Below are positions 7,219 to 15,485 of a DNA stretch of 64,000 nt, piece after piece. Numbering within the stretch: the stretch's first letter is position 1; every line of letters begins with the position of its first letter. The notes under the pieces are model-generated. The model made no database searches. It worked only from the letters and a program-made list of their open reading frames with translations, and was not told the DNA's origin. Origin of the DNA: Actinoplanes italicus (GTDB lineage Bacteria > Actinomycetota > Actinomycetes > Mycobacteriales > Micromonosporaceae); contig NZ_PVMZ01000002.1 in the NCBI RefSeq assembly GCF_003001815.1, positions 1 to 64,000 on the forward strand. Reading direction: 5' to 3'. The position numbers and the translations under genes were made by a program.

Positions 7219-8976
7219 GTGAACGTGAGTGCCGTGCCGACCGAAAAGATCCACAACCGTTCCGAGTCCGATGAGGACAATCGGCCTCACCTGGTGCTCT
7301 GTGGCGCCGACGCGCTGGTCTACACACTGGCCGAGGAGCTCGCCAACTCGCGGCACCGGATCCGGCTCACGGTGATCACTCCGCACCGGATGCGGCCGGA
7401 CGTCCCCGACCTCGCCCAGCTCGCCGACCGCGGCGTGGAGTGGCTCAAGGCCGACCGGCTGGACGAGCGGACCTTCCGTGACGCCGGCCTGACCGAGGCC
7501 ACGGCGCTCGCCCTGGTCATGCCGGACGACATGGTCAACCTGCACGCCGCGCTCTGCGCCCGCGAGGTCGAGGCCGACCTGCGCGTGGTGGTGCGGATGT
7601 TCAACACCGGTCTCGGGCAGAGCGTGGTCAGGCTCTTCCCCGACTGCGCGGTGCTGTCCGACGCCGAGATGGCGGCGCCCGCCTTCGTCGCGGCGGCGCT
7701 CGGGGAGGTCGCTCCGACCCATTTCAAACGCGCCGGTCGTACGCTCTACGTCGCGCATCGCCAGGACGTGTCGGATCGCTCGGTGGTCCTGACTCTGACC
7801 AGCACCGACGGTGGTGTCCTGCCGGCCGAACCCGGGCGGGGCCGGGCGCTGCCCGACGATCTGGTGCTGGCCGAGGCCGTCGGCCGCCCGGCCAGGGAGG
7901 ACGTCACCCGCAAGTTGCTGCGCCGGGCCGGGCGCCGTCGTCGTCCCGGCCACGTCATCGGCCGTGCCCTGCGTGCCGCGCTCAGCCGCAAGCTCGGCAT
8001 CGCCGTCCTCATCACGCTGGCCACCACGCTGGTCGCCGGACTGGTGCTGGCGAGGTTCGACAAGGAGAAGCACGGCGTCTGGGAGTCGATCTACATGACG
8101 CTGCTGACCGCGGTCGGCGCGTCCGATGTGGAGATCGGCCGCGATCCGGTGGCGCAGGCCGCGCAACTCGTGCTCACCATCGCGGGACTGGCGATCATCC
8201 CCCTGATCACGGCCGCCGTGGTCGACGGCATGGTGAACGCCAGGCTCGCACTGAACCAAGGCAGGATCGCCGGTACGCTCAGCGACCACATCGTGCTGGT
8301 CGGGCTCGGCAACGTCGGCACCCACGTGCTGCGCCAGCTCACCGACCTGGGACTGCGCGTGGTGGCGATCGACCGGTCCGCGGACGCCCGTGGTGTGAAG
8401 AGCGCCCGGCGCCGCGGCGTGCCGGTGATCATCGGCGACGCCTCCGCCGAGGCCACCCTACGGGCCGCCTCGATCGACACCTGCCAGGCGCTGGTCGTCC
8501 TCTCCACCGACGACACGGTCAATCTCCAGGCCGCCCTGCAGTCCCGGGTCGCGCGGCCGGACCTGCGCGTGGTGCTGCGGCTGTTCGACGACGACTTCGC
8601 GCAGCGGGTCGAGTCGGCGTTCCAGATCAACACGTCCCGCAGCGTGTCCCGGATCTGCGCACCGGTCTTCGCGGCCGCCCTGCTCGAACGCGACGTGCAC
8701 GCCACGATCCCGGTCGACCGGCACTCGGTGCTGGTCGCCACGGTCACCGTGGCGGCGATGTCCCCTCTGGACGGAGCGCCGCTGGAGCACGCCGACCACC
8801 CGGGCGAGGCACGGGTGATCGGTATGTCCGCGGCGGGCCAGCAGTGGGTCGACTGGGTGCCGGACCGGCGCCGGGTGCTCGCCGAGGGCGACCAGGTGCT
8901 GGTGGTCGCCCGCCGCGGTGGCCTGCGGGCACTCGTCGAACTGGCCAGCCCGCCGTTACAGCGTGCCGCTGAGTGA
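7219..8976 (+). CDS. Ion channel-like protein, RCK-pore-RCK (CASTOR/POLLUX-like)
   Basis: A 585-aa protein with two TrkA-N/RCK nucleotide-binding domains around a two-helix membrane unit. RCK1 lies at about 23-150 (HLVLCGADALVYTLAEEL). Membrane helix 1 is near 259-280 (LGIAVLITLATTLVAGLVLA), a pore-helix-like segment ESIYMTLLTAVGASD is near 289-303, and helix 2 is near 318-338. RCK2 starts near 354 with IVLVGLGNVGTHVL. The filter position reads TAVGASD rather than TVGYGD, so potassium selectivity is doubtful. The layout resembles CASTOR/POLLUX-type channels. GTG 7219 is annotated, but GTG 7225 lies 8 nt after TACGAT and may be the true leaderless start. The last 21 nt overlap the convergent gene. 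Confidence 0.82.
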   Translation: MNVSAVPTEKIHNRSESDEDNRPHLVLCGADALVYTLAEELANSRHRIRLTVITPHRMRPDVPDLAQLADRGVEWLKADRLDERTFRDAGLTEATALALVMPDDMVNLHAALCAREVEADLRVVVRMFNTGLGQSVVRLFPDCAVLSDAEMAAPAFVAAALGEVAPTHFKRAGRTLYVAHRQDVSDRSVVLTLTSTDGGVLPAEPGRGRALPDDLVLAEAVGRPAREDVTRKLLRRAGRRRRPGHVIGRALRAALSRKLGIAVLITLATTLVAGLVLARFDKEKHGVWESIYMTLLTAVGASDVEIGRDPVAQAAQLVLTIAGLAIIPLITAAVVDGMVNARLALNQGRIAGTLSDHIVLVGLGNVGTHVLRQLTDLGLRVVAIDRSADARGVKSARRRGVPVIIGDASAEATLRAASIDTCQALVVLSTDDTVNLQAALQSRVARPDLRVVLRLFDDDFAQRVESAFQINTSRSVSRICAPVFAAALLERDVHATIPVDRHSVLVATVTVAAMSPLDGAPLEHADHPGEARVIGMSAAGQQWVDWVPDRRRVLAEGDQVLVVARRGGLRALVELASPPLQRAAE

Positions 8977-10173
8977 CTCCGCCTCGACGCCCAGCACAGC
9001 CTGCTCGTCCGGCTTGTTGACCAGGACGTCGGCGAGGTAGCCCTGCACCGCGGGAGCCATGCCGACGTCGCGTCCGGCCTTCTCGGAGAGCAGCCACTTG
9101 TGCTGGATGATCTGCGAGAACACCTCCTGCGGCTCCAGCTTGCGGCGCAGGCTCACCGGCACCGCGCGGACCACCGGCTCGAACACCTCGGTCAGCCAGC
9201 GGTGTGCCGCCTGCTGCTCGTCGGTGAGGTGGCTCTCCGCGCGGTAGGCGTCGAGGTCGTTGAGCAGCTGCCGGGCCTGGTTCTCCTCGGCGTCCAGGCC
9301 GGTCAGGCGCATCAGGCGGCGGGCGTGGTGGCCGGCGTCGACGACCTTCGGCCGGACCAGATAGCCGCCGTCCACCGTGGACATCGACACCTCGGCGATG
9401 TCGAAGCCCATCTCGTTGAGTCGCCGGATGCGCCGCTCGATGTGGTGCCGGTTGTCCTTCGACACCTCCTGCTCGTAGGTCACCTCGTGCCACAGCCGCT
9501 CGTAGCGCGCGACGATGTCGTCGACCACGGCCAGCGGGTCGATCGACTCGTGCAGCAGTTCGGCGGCCTGCAGGTCGAGGCACTCGCCGAAGATGTTCAG
9601 CCGGAGGATCTCGATGTCCTCGCTGCGCTGCCCCTCGGACAGTTTCGGGTACAGATTGCCGGTCTCGGCATCGACCAGGTAGGCCGCGAAAGCGCCCGCG
9701 TCCCGCCGGAACAGGGTGTTGGACAGCGAGCAGTCACCCCAGGAGAAACCGGTCAGATGCATGCGTACGACCAGCGCGGCCAGGGCGTCGAGCAGACGGT
9801 TCATCGTGTCCGGCCGCAACACCCGGGAGAACAGCGCACGGTACGGCAGCGAGAACTGCAGATGCCGGGTCACCAGGACGGTCTCCAGCGGCTCGCCGTC
9901 CCGGGTCTGCCGGTCGGTGGCGATGGCGACCGCCTGCACGGCGGGGAAGTCGATCCGCTCCAGAGCACGGAGCAGGTCGTACTCCTTCTCGGCGATCCGT
10001 TCCCGGGTCTCCTTCATGGCGTACACGACGTCGTTCAGCTTCACGAACCGGACGATGTGCCGCGAGATGCCCTGAGGTAGCGCTACCAGGTGATCGGCGG
10101 GCCATTCCTCCAGCGGAATGTGCCACGGCAGATCCAGCAGTGCGGGGTCGATGAGGGCGGAGGTGATGCGCAC
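8956..10173 (-). CDS. DUF4032 protein with kinase-like fold
   Basis: A 405-aa cytoplasmic protein of the DUF4032 family, related to lipopolysaccharide-kinase-like folds. The N-terminal half shows kinase remnants: KETRERIAEKEYDLLRALE as the K/E helix region, FSWGDCSLSNTLF as a catalytic-loop equivalent (D and N retained, HRD histidine absent) and YLVDAETG in the DFG position. The C-terminal half (ERRIRRLNEMGFDIAEV onward) is the conserved DUF4032 portion. The GTG at 10173 is used; CACACT lies 7 nt upstream. Its 3' end overlaps the channel gene by 21 nt. Substrate and activity are unknown. Confidence 0.85.
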   Translation of the reverse strand: MRITSALIDPALLDLPWHIPLEEWPADHLVALPQGISRHIVRFVKLNDVVYAMKETRERIAEKEYDLLRALERIDFPAVQAVAIATDRQTRDGEPLETVLVTRHLQFSLPYRALFSRVLRPDTMNRLLDALAALVVRMHLTGFSWGDCSLSNTLFRRDAGAFAAYLVDAETGNLYPKLSEGQRSEDIEILRLNIFGECLDLQAAELLHESIDPLAVVDDIVARYERLWHEVTYEQEVSKDNRHHIERRIRRLNEMGFDIAEVSMSTVDGGYLVRPKVVDAGHHARRLMRLTGLDAEENQARQLLNDLDAYRAESHLTDEQQAAHRWLTEVFEPVVRAVPVSLRRKLEPQEVFSQIIQHKWLLSEKAGRDVGMAPAVQGYLADVLVNKPDEQAVLGVEAESLSGTL

Positions 10174-10264
10174 GGCTCCAAGTGTGCCGCTTCACGCGGC
10201 GCGTCGTGCCCGCACGTGGCTCGTTACACAGGTGCGAAACGGCCCACGGATGTACGGGAGTGGC

Positions 10265-11617
10265 ATGCGACGCAGAACAGGCATCGTCATCGGAACGTGC
10301 GCCGCCATGGCGCTGGCCGGGGTGGCCGGTGTGGTGGTCTCGGCGCCCGGCGGCACCTCATCGGCCGGAACCTGGCAGCAGATTCGGGAGACTCCGGCCG
10401 AGGTGCGCACTCCGGTGGCGGAGCACGCGATCGCATCCGCCCCGGCAGTCCCACGAGCACCACGAACCACGGCGTCGTCGTCGATGTCGCCGAGCGCCCC
10501 CGCACCCTCCGAATCGGACAAAGCACCCAACAGGAAGGTGCAGGACCGGCGTCTCGAGTCGGCGCAGGCCCCGGACACCGGACGGGAGAGGATCGGGCGG
10601 CTGATCGAGGTCGACCGCCTGCTCGGCTATCTGGCCGGCCCGCAGCGGCAGGAGTTCGCCTACCCCGGCGCCTCCTACGTGAAGCTGCACTTCGGCAAGC
10701 TGACCATGCTGCCCGGCGACTACGTGACCGTGTCGAACCCGGCCGGTACCGAGTCGTACCGCTACGAGAGCGACGCCGACGGCCGCTGGGCCATGTCGAT
10801 CACCGGCGACACCGCGATCGTCGAGGTGCACCGGAAGGTCAACCCGCTCGGCCTCGGCGACGTGCTGGGTGGCCTCAGCGTCGGCGTCGACCGGGTGGCC
10901 CGCGGCGACGAGCGCCGGAAGGCCCCCGCCGGCCCGGGCCGGGAGGAGTCGGTCTGCGGCACGGACACGTCGACCGACGCGGTCTGCTACCAGTCGAAGG
11001 ACCCGGTCGCCTACACCAAGTCGAAGGCGATCGCCCGGCTGCTGATCAACGGCACCGAGCTGTGCACCGGCTGGCGGGTCGGCGCCAAGAACCGCATGAT
11101 CACCAACAACCACTGCCTGACCACCTCGGCCGAGGCGTACGACACCGAGGTGTGGTTCAACTACCAGTGCGCCAAGTGCGGCGGTTTCGACGTGTTCAAG
11201 CCGACGAAGGTCTGGGGCGATCAGGTCCTGGCCACCGACAAGACGTACGACTACACGCTCTTCACCGTCGACGGCTTCGAGTCCGTGCAGAAGTTCGGGT
11301 ACCTCACCCTGGACACCGCCCGGCCGAAGAAGGGCCAGCAGCTGTACGTGCCGCAGCACCCCGCCGGGGAGCCGGCACGGATCGCCGGCAGCCAGGGCGA
11401 GGCGGCCGGCAACTGTGAGGTCGACAACCCCGACTACACCGGGTACGCCCCGCGTTCCGACGTCTCGTACTTCTGCGACACCGCCGGTGGCTCGTCCGGT
11501 TCGCCGGTCATCTCCCGTGCCACGAACAAGGTGGTGGCCCTGCACCACTTCGGTGGATGCCCCAACTCCGGGGTCCGCGGCGATCTGCTGGCGGGACGGT
11601 TGCGTACGTACCTCTAG
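10265..11617 (+). CDS. Secreted trypsin-like serine protease (PA clan)
   Basis: A 450-aa exported protein. Residues 1-27 form a signal peptide (MRRRTGIVIGTCAAMALAGV). A Ser/Pro/Ala-rich stretch follows to about 90, then a predicted beta region around 120-210 (PGASYVKLHF). The protease domain spans about 250-450. The triad is visible as His283 in TNNHCL, Asp329 in YDYTLF and Ser411 in TAGGSSGSPV. Cys residues flank the active-site loops. This resembles bacterial endopeptidases of the Glu-specific and lysyl endopeptidase-like S1 groups. GGGAG at 10256-10260 supports ATG 10265. Its stop codon is embedded in the -10 element proposed for the next gene. Confidence 0.9.
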   Translation: MRRRTGIVIGTCAAMALAGVAGVVVSAPGGTSSAGTWQQIRETPAEVRTPVAEHAIASAPAVPRAPRTTASSSMSPSAPAPSESDKAPNRKVQDRRLESAQAPDTGRERIGRLIEVDRLLGYLAGPQRQEFAYPGASYVKLHFGKLTMLPGDYVTVSNPAGTESYRYESDADGRWAMSITGDTAIVEVHRKVNPLGLGDVLGGLSVGVDRVARGDERRKAPAGPGREESVCGTDTSTDAVCYQSKDPVAYTKSKAIARLLINGTELCTGWRVGAKNRMITNNHCLTTSAEAYDTEVWFNYQCAKCGGFDVFKPTKVWGDQVLATDKTYDYTLFTVDGFESVQKFGYLTLDTARPKKGQQLYVPQHPAGEPARIAGSQGEAAGNCEVDNPDYTGYAPRSDVSYFCDTAGGSSGSPVISRATNKVVALHHFGGCPNSGVRGDLLAGRLRTYL

Positions 11618-11627
11618 GTTGGTAGGG

Positions 11628-12356
11628 GTGACCGACAAGATCACCCGGAGCTGGTGGCCCGATCTGCTGGCGATCGCCGCGTTCACGGCCCTGAGCGTCG
11701 CCCTGGCCCGTGGCCACCTGCTGGACTTCGACCAGCGGGTGGCCGACTGGGCGTTCGCGCAGCACGGTCAGCGACAGGTGTACTGGACCACCCGGACGTT
11801 CAACTACCTGGGGCAGGGCGCGCAGGTCCTGATGCCGGTGGCGGCGATCCTGACACTCCTGTGGTGGCGCCGGACCCGCTCGATCCGGGCGGCACTGCCG
11901 TTCGTCGCGGCATTCGTCCTGACGTACTTCACGATCGGCCCGGCGAAGATCTGGTTCGACCGGGCCGCCCCGAAGTTTCCGCTGGAGAACAGGACGATCC
12001 TCTTCAATCCGGACGCCTCCGGAAACCTGTCGGTGAGCTATCCGTCCGGGCACGTGGCGAACGCACTGGTCTGGTACGCCGTCATCGCGATCCTGCTGGC
12101 CGGGCTGCTGGGGCGCGGCCTCACCCGGCGCGAGACGTTCCTGATCCGGGTCCTACCGGTGACGATCGTGTTCTTCACCACGGTCTACACCGGGTTCCAC
12201 TGGATCACCGACTCGATCGCGGCCCTGTTCCTCGGCCTGGTGCTGGGCCGCCTGATCGAACGCATCCCCTGGGACCGGGTCCCGCTGGGCCCGCTAGACC
12301 GATTCGCCGGCGCGGATCACCGACTTGAGGGTCAGGTCGGGCGACAGGACGACTAG
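11628..12356 (+). CDS. PAP2-family membrane phosphatase
   Basis: A 242-aa polytopic protein with about six helices. The phosphatase signature is present in three parts: KIWFDRAAPKF, YPSGHVAN and TVYTGFHWITDS, matching the K-x6-R-P, PSGH and S/T-R-x5-H-x3-D pattern with some substitutions. Members dephosphorylate lipid phosphates such as undecaprenyl pyrophosphate or phosphatidate on the outer membrane face. The GTG at 11628 has TAGGTT at 11615-11620 seven nt upstream, suggesting its own leaderless transcript. Its last 63 nt overlap the 3' end of nagA on the opposite strand, an unusually long convergent overlap. Confidence 0.88.
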   Translation: MTDKITRSWWPDLLAIAAFTALSVALARGHLLDFDQRVADWAFAQHGQRQVYWTTRTFNYLGQGAQVLMPVAAILTLLWWRRTRSIRAALPFVAAFVLTYFTIGPAKIWFDRAAPKFPLENRTILFNPDASGNLSVSYPSGHVANALVWYAVIAILLAGLLGRGLTRRETFLIRVLPVTIVFFTTVYTGFHWITDSIAALFLGLVLGRLIERIPWDRVPLGPLDRFAGADHRLEGQVGRQDD

Positions 12357-13388
12357 GTCGGCGCGCAAACCCGGGACCAGGGCGCCCAGGCGGTCCGAGA
12401 GACCCAGCAGGCGGGCAGGGGTGGTCGACGCCATCGCGGCCGCGTCCACCAGCGGCAGACCCGCCGCCACGGCGTTGCGCAGGGCCACGTCCATGGTCAG
12501 GGTGCTGCCGGCGATCGAGCCGTTCGAGGCCAGGCGGGCCACCCGATCGGCGACCACCACCTCCTGTCCGCCCAGCTCGTACTGCCCGTCGGGCATGCCG
12601 GTGGCGTCCATCGCGTCGGTGACCAGCACGGACCGGTCCGGGCCGGCGTCGCGCGCGGCGAAGGCCAGCATGCCGGGGTGCAGATGGATGTTGTCGGCGA
12701 TCAGTTCGACCGCCACGGTCGAGGAGAGCAGGCCCACCACGGGGCCGGGCTCGCGGTGGTGCGGCGGGCGCATGCCGTTGAACAGATGGGTGGCCACGGT
12801 CGCGCCGGCTGCCACTCCGGCATGGGTCTGGTCGTACGTGGCATCGGTGTGCCCGATCGCGGCGAGAACCCCGTTGCCGGCCAGATGACTGATCGCCTCG
12901 AGGGCACCGGGGAGCTCGGGGGCGACGGTCATCATCCGTACCGCACCCTCTCCGATCTTGATCATCTCGGTGATCTCCGCCATGGCCGGGTCGCGCAGGT
13001 GATCGGGATTCTGCGCACCGCACCGCACCGCGGACAAGTACGGCCCCTCGAAGTGGATCCCGGCGATCACACCCTCGTCGACCAGCGGCCGGTAGGCCAG
13101 AACCGCCGAGCGCATCAGCTCGAACGGCGAGCTGACCAGACTGGCCAGGATCGTCGTGGTGCCGTGCCGGAGGTGGAAGCCGGCCGCGCCGCGGGCCGCG
13201 TCCGCCGAGCCGGTGGTGAACGTGTGCCCGCCGCCGCCGTGGCAGTGCAGGTCCACGAAGCCGGGCACGATCACGTCGTCGCCCGCCGAGTCGTCCGGCA
13301 CGATCGCGGTGATCAGGTCGCCGTCGAGGTCGAGATGGCCGCGGACGACGGCGTCGGGAGTGACGATCCGGCCGGAGATACGGGTCAC
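12294..13388 (-). CDS. nagA: N-acetylglucosamine-6-phosphate deacetylase
   Basis: A 364-aa amidohydrolase that removes acetate from GlcNAc-6-phosphate in cytoplasmic amino-sugar catabolism. The metal-binding motifs are HCHGGGGHTF near residue 48, HFEGPYLS near 113, GHTDA near 180 and THLFNGM near 200. The general base is in LVTDAMDATG. The length is normal for NagA. The GTG at 13388 overlaps the ROK gene stop by 4 bp (GTGA), indicating translational coupling. It is the last gene of the SIS-ROK-nagA operon, and its product feeds the SIS enzyme with GlcN-6-phosphate. Confidence 0.94.
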   Translation of the reverse strand: MTRISGRIVTPDAVVRGHLDLDGDLITAIVPDDSAGDDVIVPGFVDLHCHGGGGHTFTTGSADAARGAAGFHLRHGTTTILASLVSSPFELMRSAVLAYRPLVDEGVIAGIHFEGPYLSAVRCGAQNPDHLRDPAMAEITEMIKIGEGAVRMMTVAPELPGALEAISHLAGNGVLAAIGHTDATYDQTHAGVAAGATVATHLFNGMRPPHHREPGPVVGLLSSTVAVELIADNIHLHPGMLAFAARDAGPDRSVLVTDAMDATGMPDGQYELGGQEVVVADRVARLASNGSIAGSTLTMDVALRNAVAAGLPLVDAAAMASTTPARLLGLSDRLGALVPGLRADLVVLSPDLTLKSVIRAGESV

Positions 13389-14374
13389 TGTTCGCCTTTC
13401 AGACTGTCCGGCTCGCTTCTCAGACTGTCCGGCTCGCTTCTCAGACTGTCCAGCTCGCTTCTCAGACTGTCCAGCGCGAGCAGGGCGGAACCCAGGCAGC
13501 CGGCGGTGTCGCCGAGCTCGGCCCGGACGATCTCGGGGGATCGGTGGAAGGTGACCCGCTCCGCGACCGCGGCACGGACCGGTTCGAGCAGGTCGTCGCC
13601 GGCCTCGGCCAGCCCGCCGCCGAGCACCACCACACCGACGTCGTAGAGCGCCTGCGCGGTCAGCAGCCCGTCGGCGAGCGCCTCCACGGCGTCCTGCCAG
13701 ACCCGGCGGGCCAGTTCGTCACCGCCCGCCGCGCGGGTCGCCACGTCGAACGCGGTCGCGCCGGCCTCGCCGGACAGATGCGCGTACTTGCGCCCGATCG
13801 ACTTGGCCGAGGCCTCCGCCTCCAGGCAGCCGCGCAACCCGCAACCGCACGGGCTGCCACCCGGCCGGACCACGACGTGCCCCAGCTCGCCGGCCGCGCC
13901 GTGCGCGCCCGGATAGCCGCGGCCGTCGATGACCAGGCCACCGGCGATACCCGTGCCGATCGCCACGAACAGCACGTGCCGCCGTCCGCGCCCGGCACCG
14001 AGGCGGGCCTCGGCCAGGGCGCCGACCCGGACGTCGTGCCCGAGAGCGGCCGGAATCCCCAGACGTTCAACGGCGAGATCCCGCAGCGGTACGTCACGGA
14101 AGCCGACATTCGCCGACCAGACCGCGACGCCGTTCAGCTCGTCGACGACACCCGGCACCGCGATACCGGTCGCGATCGGGGTGAACCCGTCGGCGCGGGC
14201 CCGGTCGGCCAGCGCTCCGGCGATCGTCAGGATCGTCTCGGTGACCGCCTCGGGGCCGCGCTCGGCCAGTGTCGGGTGCCGCTCCTCGTGGTGCACCGTG
14301 CCGTCCGGGCGTACCAGGGCACACTTCATTCCCGTGCCGCCCACGTCGAGGGCGACGACTATTCCGTCGCTCAC
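13385..14374 (-). CDS. ROK family sugar kinase, probable GlcNAc kinase
   Basis: A 329-aa kinase. The phosphate-1 loop is LDVGGTGMKCAL at the N-terminus, the glucose-binding region contains GIAVPGVVD and GHDVRVGALAEARLGAG, phosphate-2 is FVAIGTGIAGGLV, and the ROK zinc motif is CGCGLRGCLEAEAS. The position between a sugar isomerase/deaminase gene and nagA makes N-acetylglucosamine or a related sugar the likely substrate. Both junctions overlap by 4 bp. The C-terminus carries four tandem 7-residue repeats of the form (L/P)DSLRSE that are foreign to the family and encoded by a 21-bp tandem repeat. Confidence 0.9.
   Translation of the reverse strand: MSDGIVVALDVGGTGMKCALVRPDGTVHHEERHPTLAERGPEAVTETILTIAGALADRARADGFTPIATGIAVPGVVDELNGVAVWSANVGFRDVPLRDLAVERLGIPAALGHDVRVGALAEARLGAGRGRRHVLFVAIGTGIAGGLVIDGRGYPGAHGAAGELGHVVVRPGGSPCGCGLRGCLEAEASAKSIGRKYAHLSGEAGATAFDVATRAAGGDELARRVWQDAVEALADGLLTAQALYDVGVVVLGGGLAEAGDDLLEPVRAAVAERVTFHRSPEIVRAELGDTAGCLGSALLALDSLRSELDSLRSEPDSLRSEPDSLKGEQ
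13391..13474. repeat. 21-bp tandem repeat, four copies, in the ROK gene 3' end
   Basis: Four consecutive 21-bp units encode (L/P)DSL(R/K)(S/G)E on the minus strand, in frame with the kinase. They differ at only a few positions. Copy number is likely to vary between strains. Confidence 0.92.
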
Positions 14375-15294
14375 GTCAGGACTACGGAACGGCTGAGGTT
14401 GCGTGGGTGGTCCGGGTCCAGGCCCTGCGTGGTGGCCAGGGACAGGGCGACCCGCTGGGCCAGGATGAGGTCGGCCATCGGGTCGAGCGGGGCGCGCCCG
14501 CCGACCCAGCGGCCGATCGAGCCGTACCCGCCGTGGTGCCTGCTGTGCACGAACGCCGCGCCGGTCCGCTCGACCTCCTCGGCCAGACCGGACGGGACGT
14601 CACCGAACGCCCACACCACGCGGCGCGGGCCGGCGATCGAGATGGGGCCGTGCCGGTAGTCCATGGCCGGGTACGACTCGGTCCAGAAGCCGGCGGTCTC
14701 GCGGCACTTGAGCGCGGCCTCCTCGGCCAGTCCGACGGTCCAGCCCCGGCCCAGGAAGGTGATCTGGTCGACGAGTGACGGGTGCACCGGCAGCGGCAGC
14801 CGGATGGCGACCTCGGCGTCGGCTGCCGCGGCCTCGATGTCGTGGCCGAGGTGGGCGCGGAGGACGGCCAGCACGCTGGTGGCGAAGCGGGTCTGCACGA
14901 CCGACTTCTCGTCGGCGAAGTCCAGCACGACGGAGTGGCCGGCGATCCTGGCGGCGTCCTCGGTGGCGTCGGCGGTGAAGACGGTCACCGGGGTGTGCTC
15001 ACCCACGGCACGCATCACGTCGAGGGTCTCGGTCGTGGTGCCCGATCGGGTGATCGCCACAAGCCGGTCATAACGACGGGCGTACGGGAAGTCGGAGGCC
15101 TGGAAAGCGTCGGTCTCGCCGTGTTCCAGCTGCTCCCGGAGCACCGCGTAGGACTTGGCCATGAACCAGGACGTGCCGCAGCCGACGACTGCGACGCGCT
15201 CCCCACGTGCCGGAAGACCGGGTGACGCGGCAAGCTTCGCTGCCTGCCGCCAGCACTCGGGTTGTGTGGCGATCTCCGCTTTGACATGGCTCAT
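14371..15294 (-). CDS. SIS-domain sugar-phosphate isomerase/deaminase
   Basis: A 307-aa protein with two SIS folds and no glutaminase domain. SIS1 contains VVGCGTSWFMAKSYA and AITRSGTTTETLDVM. SIS2 contains FLGRGWTVGLAEEAALKCRE and YRHGPISI. The C-terminus DPDHPRNLSRSV is the GlmS/AgaS-type closing motif. Proteins of this length act as GlcN-6-phosphate deaminases or ketose-aldose isomerases. With ROK kinase and NagA downstream, conversion of GlcN-6-phosphate to fructose-6-phosphate is the simplest role. It is the first gene of the operon and is divergent from the DeoR regulator. Confidence 0.88.
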   Translation of the reverse strand: MSHVKAEIATQPECWRQAAKLAASPGLPARGERVAVVGCGTSWFMAKSYAVLREQLEHGETDAFQASDFPYARRYDRLVAITRSGTTTETLDVMRAVGEHTPVTVFTADATEDAARIAGHSVVLDFADEKSVVQTRFATSVLAVLRAHLGHDIEAAAADAEVAIRLPLPVHPSLVDQITFLGRGWTVGLAEEAALKCRETAGFWTESYPAMDYRHGPISIAGPRRVVWAFGDVPSGLAEEVERTGAAFVHSRHHGGYGSIGRWVGGRAPLDPMADLILAQRVALSLATTQGLDPDHPRNLSRSVVLT

Positions 15295-15340
15295 GGGCTG
15301 TTCCTCACCGGTAGATGCTGCGCATTCGCGCTCGGTTCCC

Positions 15341-15450
15341 GGGTCTTTCGCGCGTTATTCTGCTCAGAGTGGTGCCACGGGGGCAAGTTCCAAAGGTCCT
15401 TCGCGCATCAGGTGGCTTTGCTTCCGGGCCTTTCGCGCACTAATGTGCAC
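15341..15450. promoter_or_regulatory. Divergent operator region with three related motifs
   Basis: Three copies of a GG(G/T)C(C/T)TTTCGCGC-like word occur between the SIS gene and the DeoR gene: at about 15341-15365 (CTTTCGCGCGTTATT), 15394-15414 (CCTTCGCGCATCA) and 15426-15450 (CTTTCGCGCACTAATGTGC). The spacing is not tandem-repeat-like, so they look like protein-binding sites, probably for the neighbouring DeoR protein. The exact promoters are not clear. Confidence 0.6.
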
Positions 15451-15485
15451 ACACTTATCATGGAACGTGCATCGGGGAGTGGTGG

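Noticed and set aside
10358..11686. Long open frame (442 codons) opposite the serine protease gene
   Set aside because: Shadow of the protease gene in a GC-rich genome. The plus-strand frame has signal peptide, catalytic triad and proper start.
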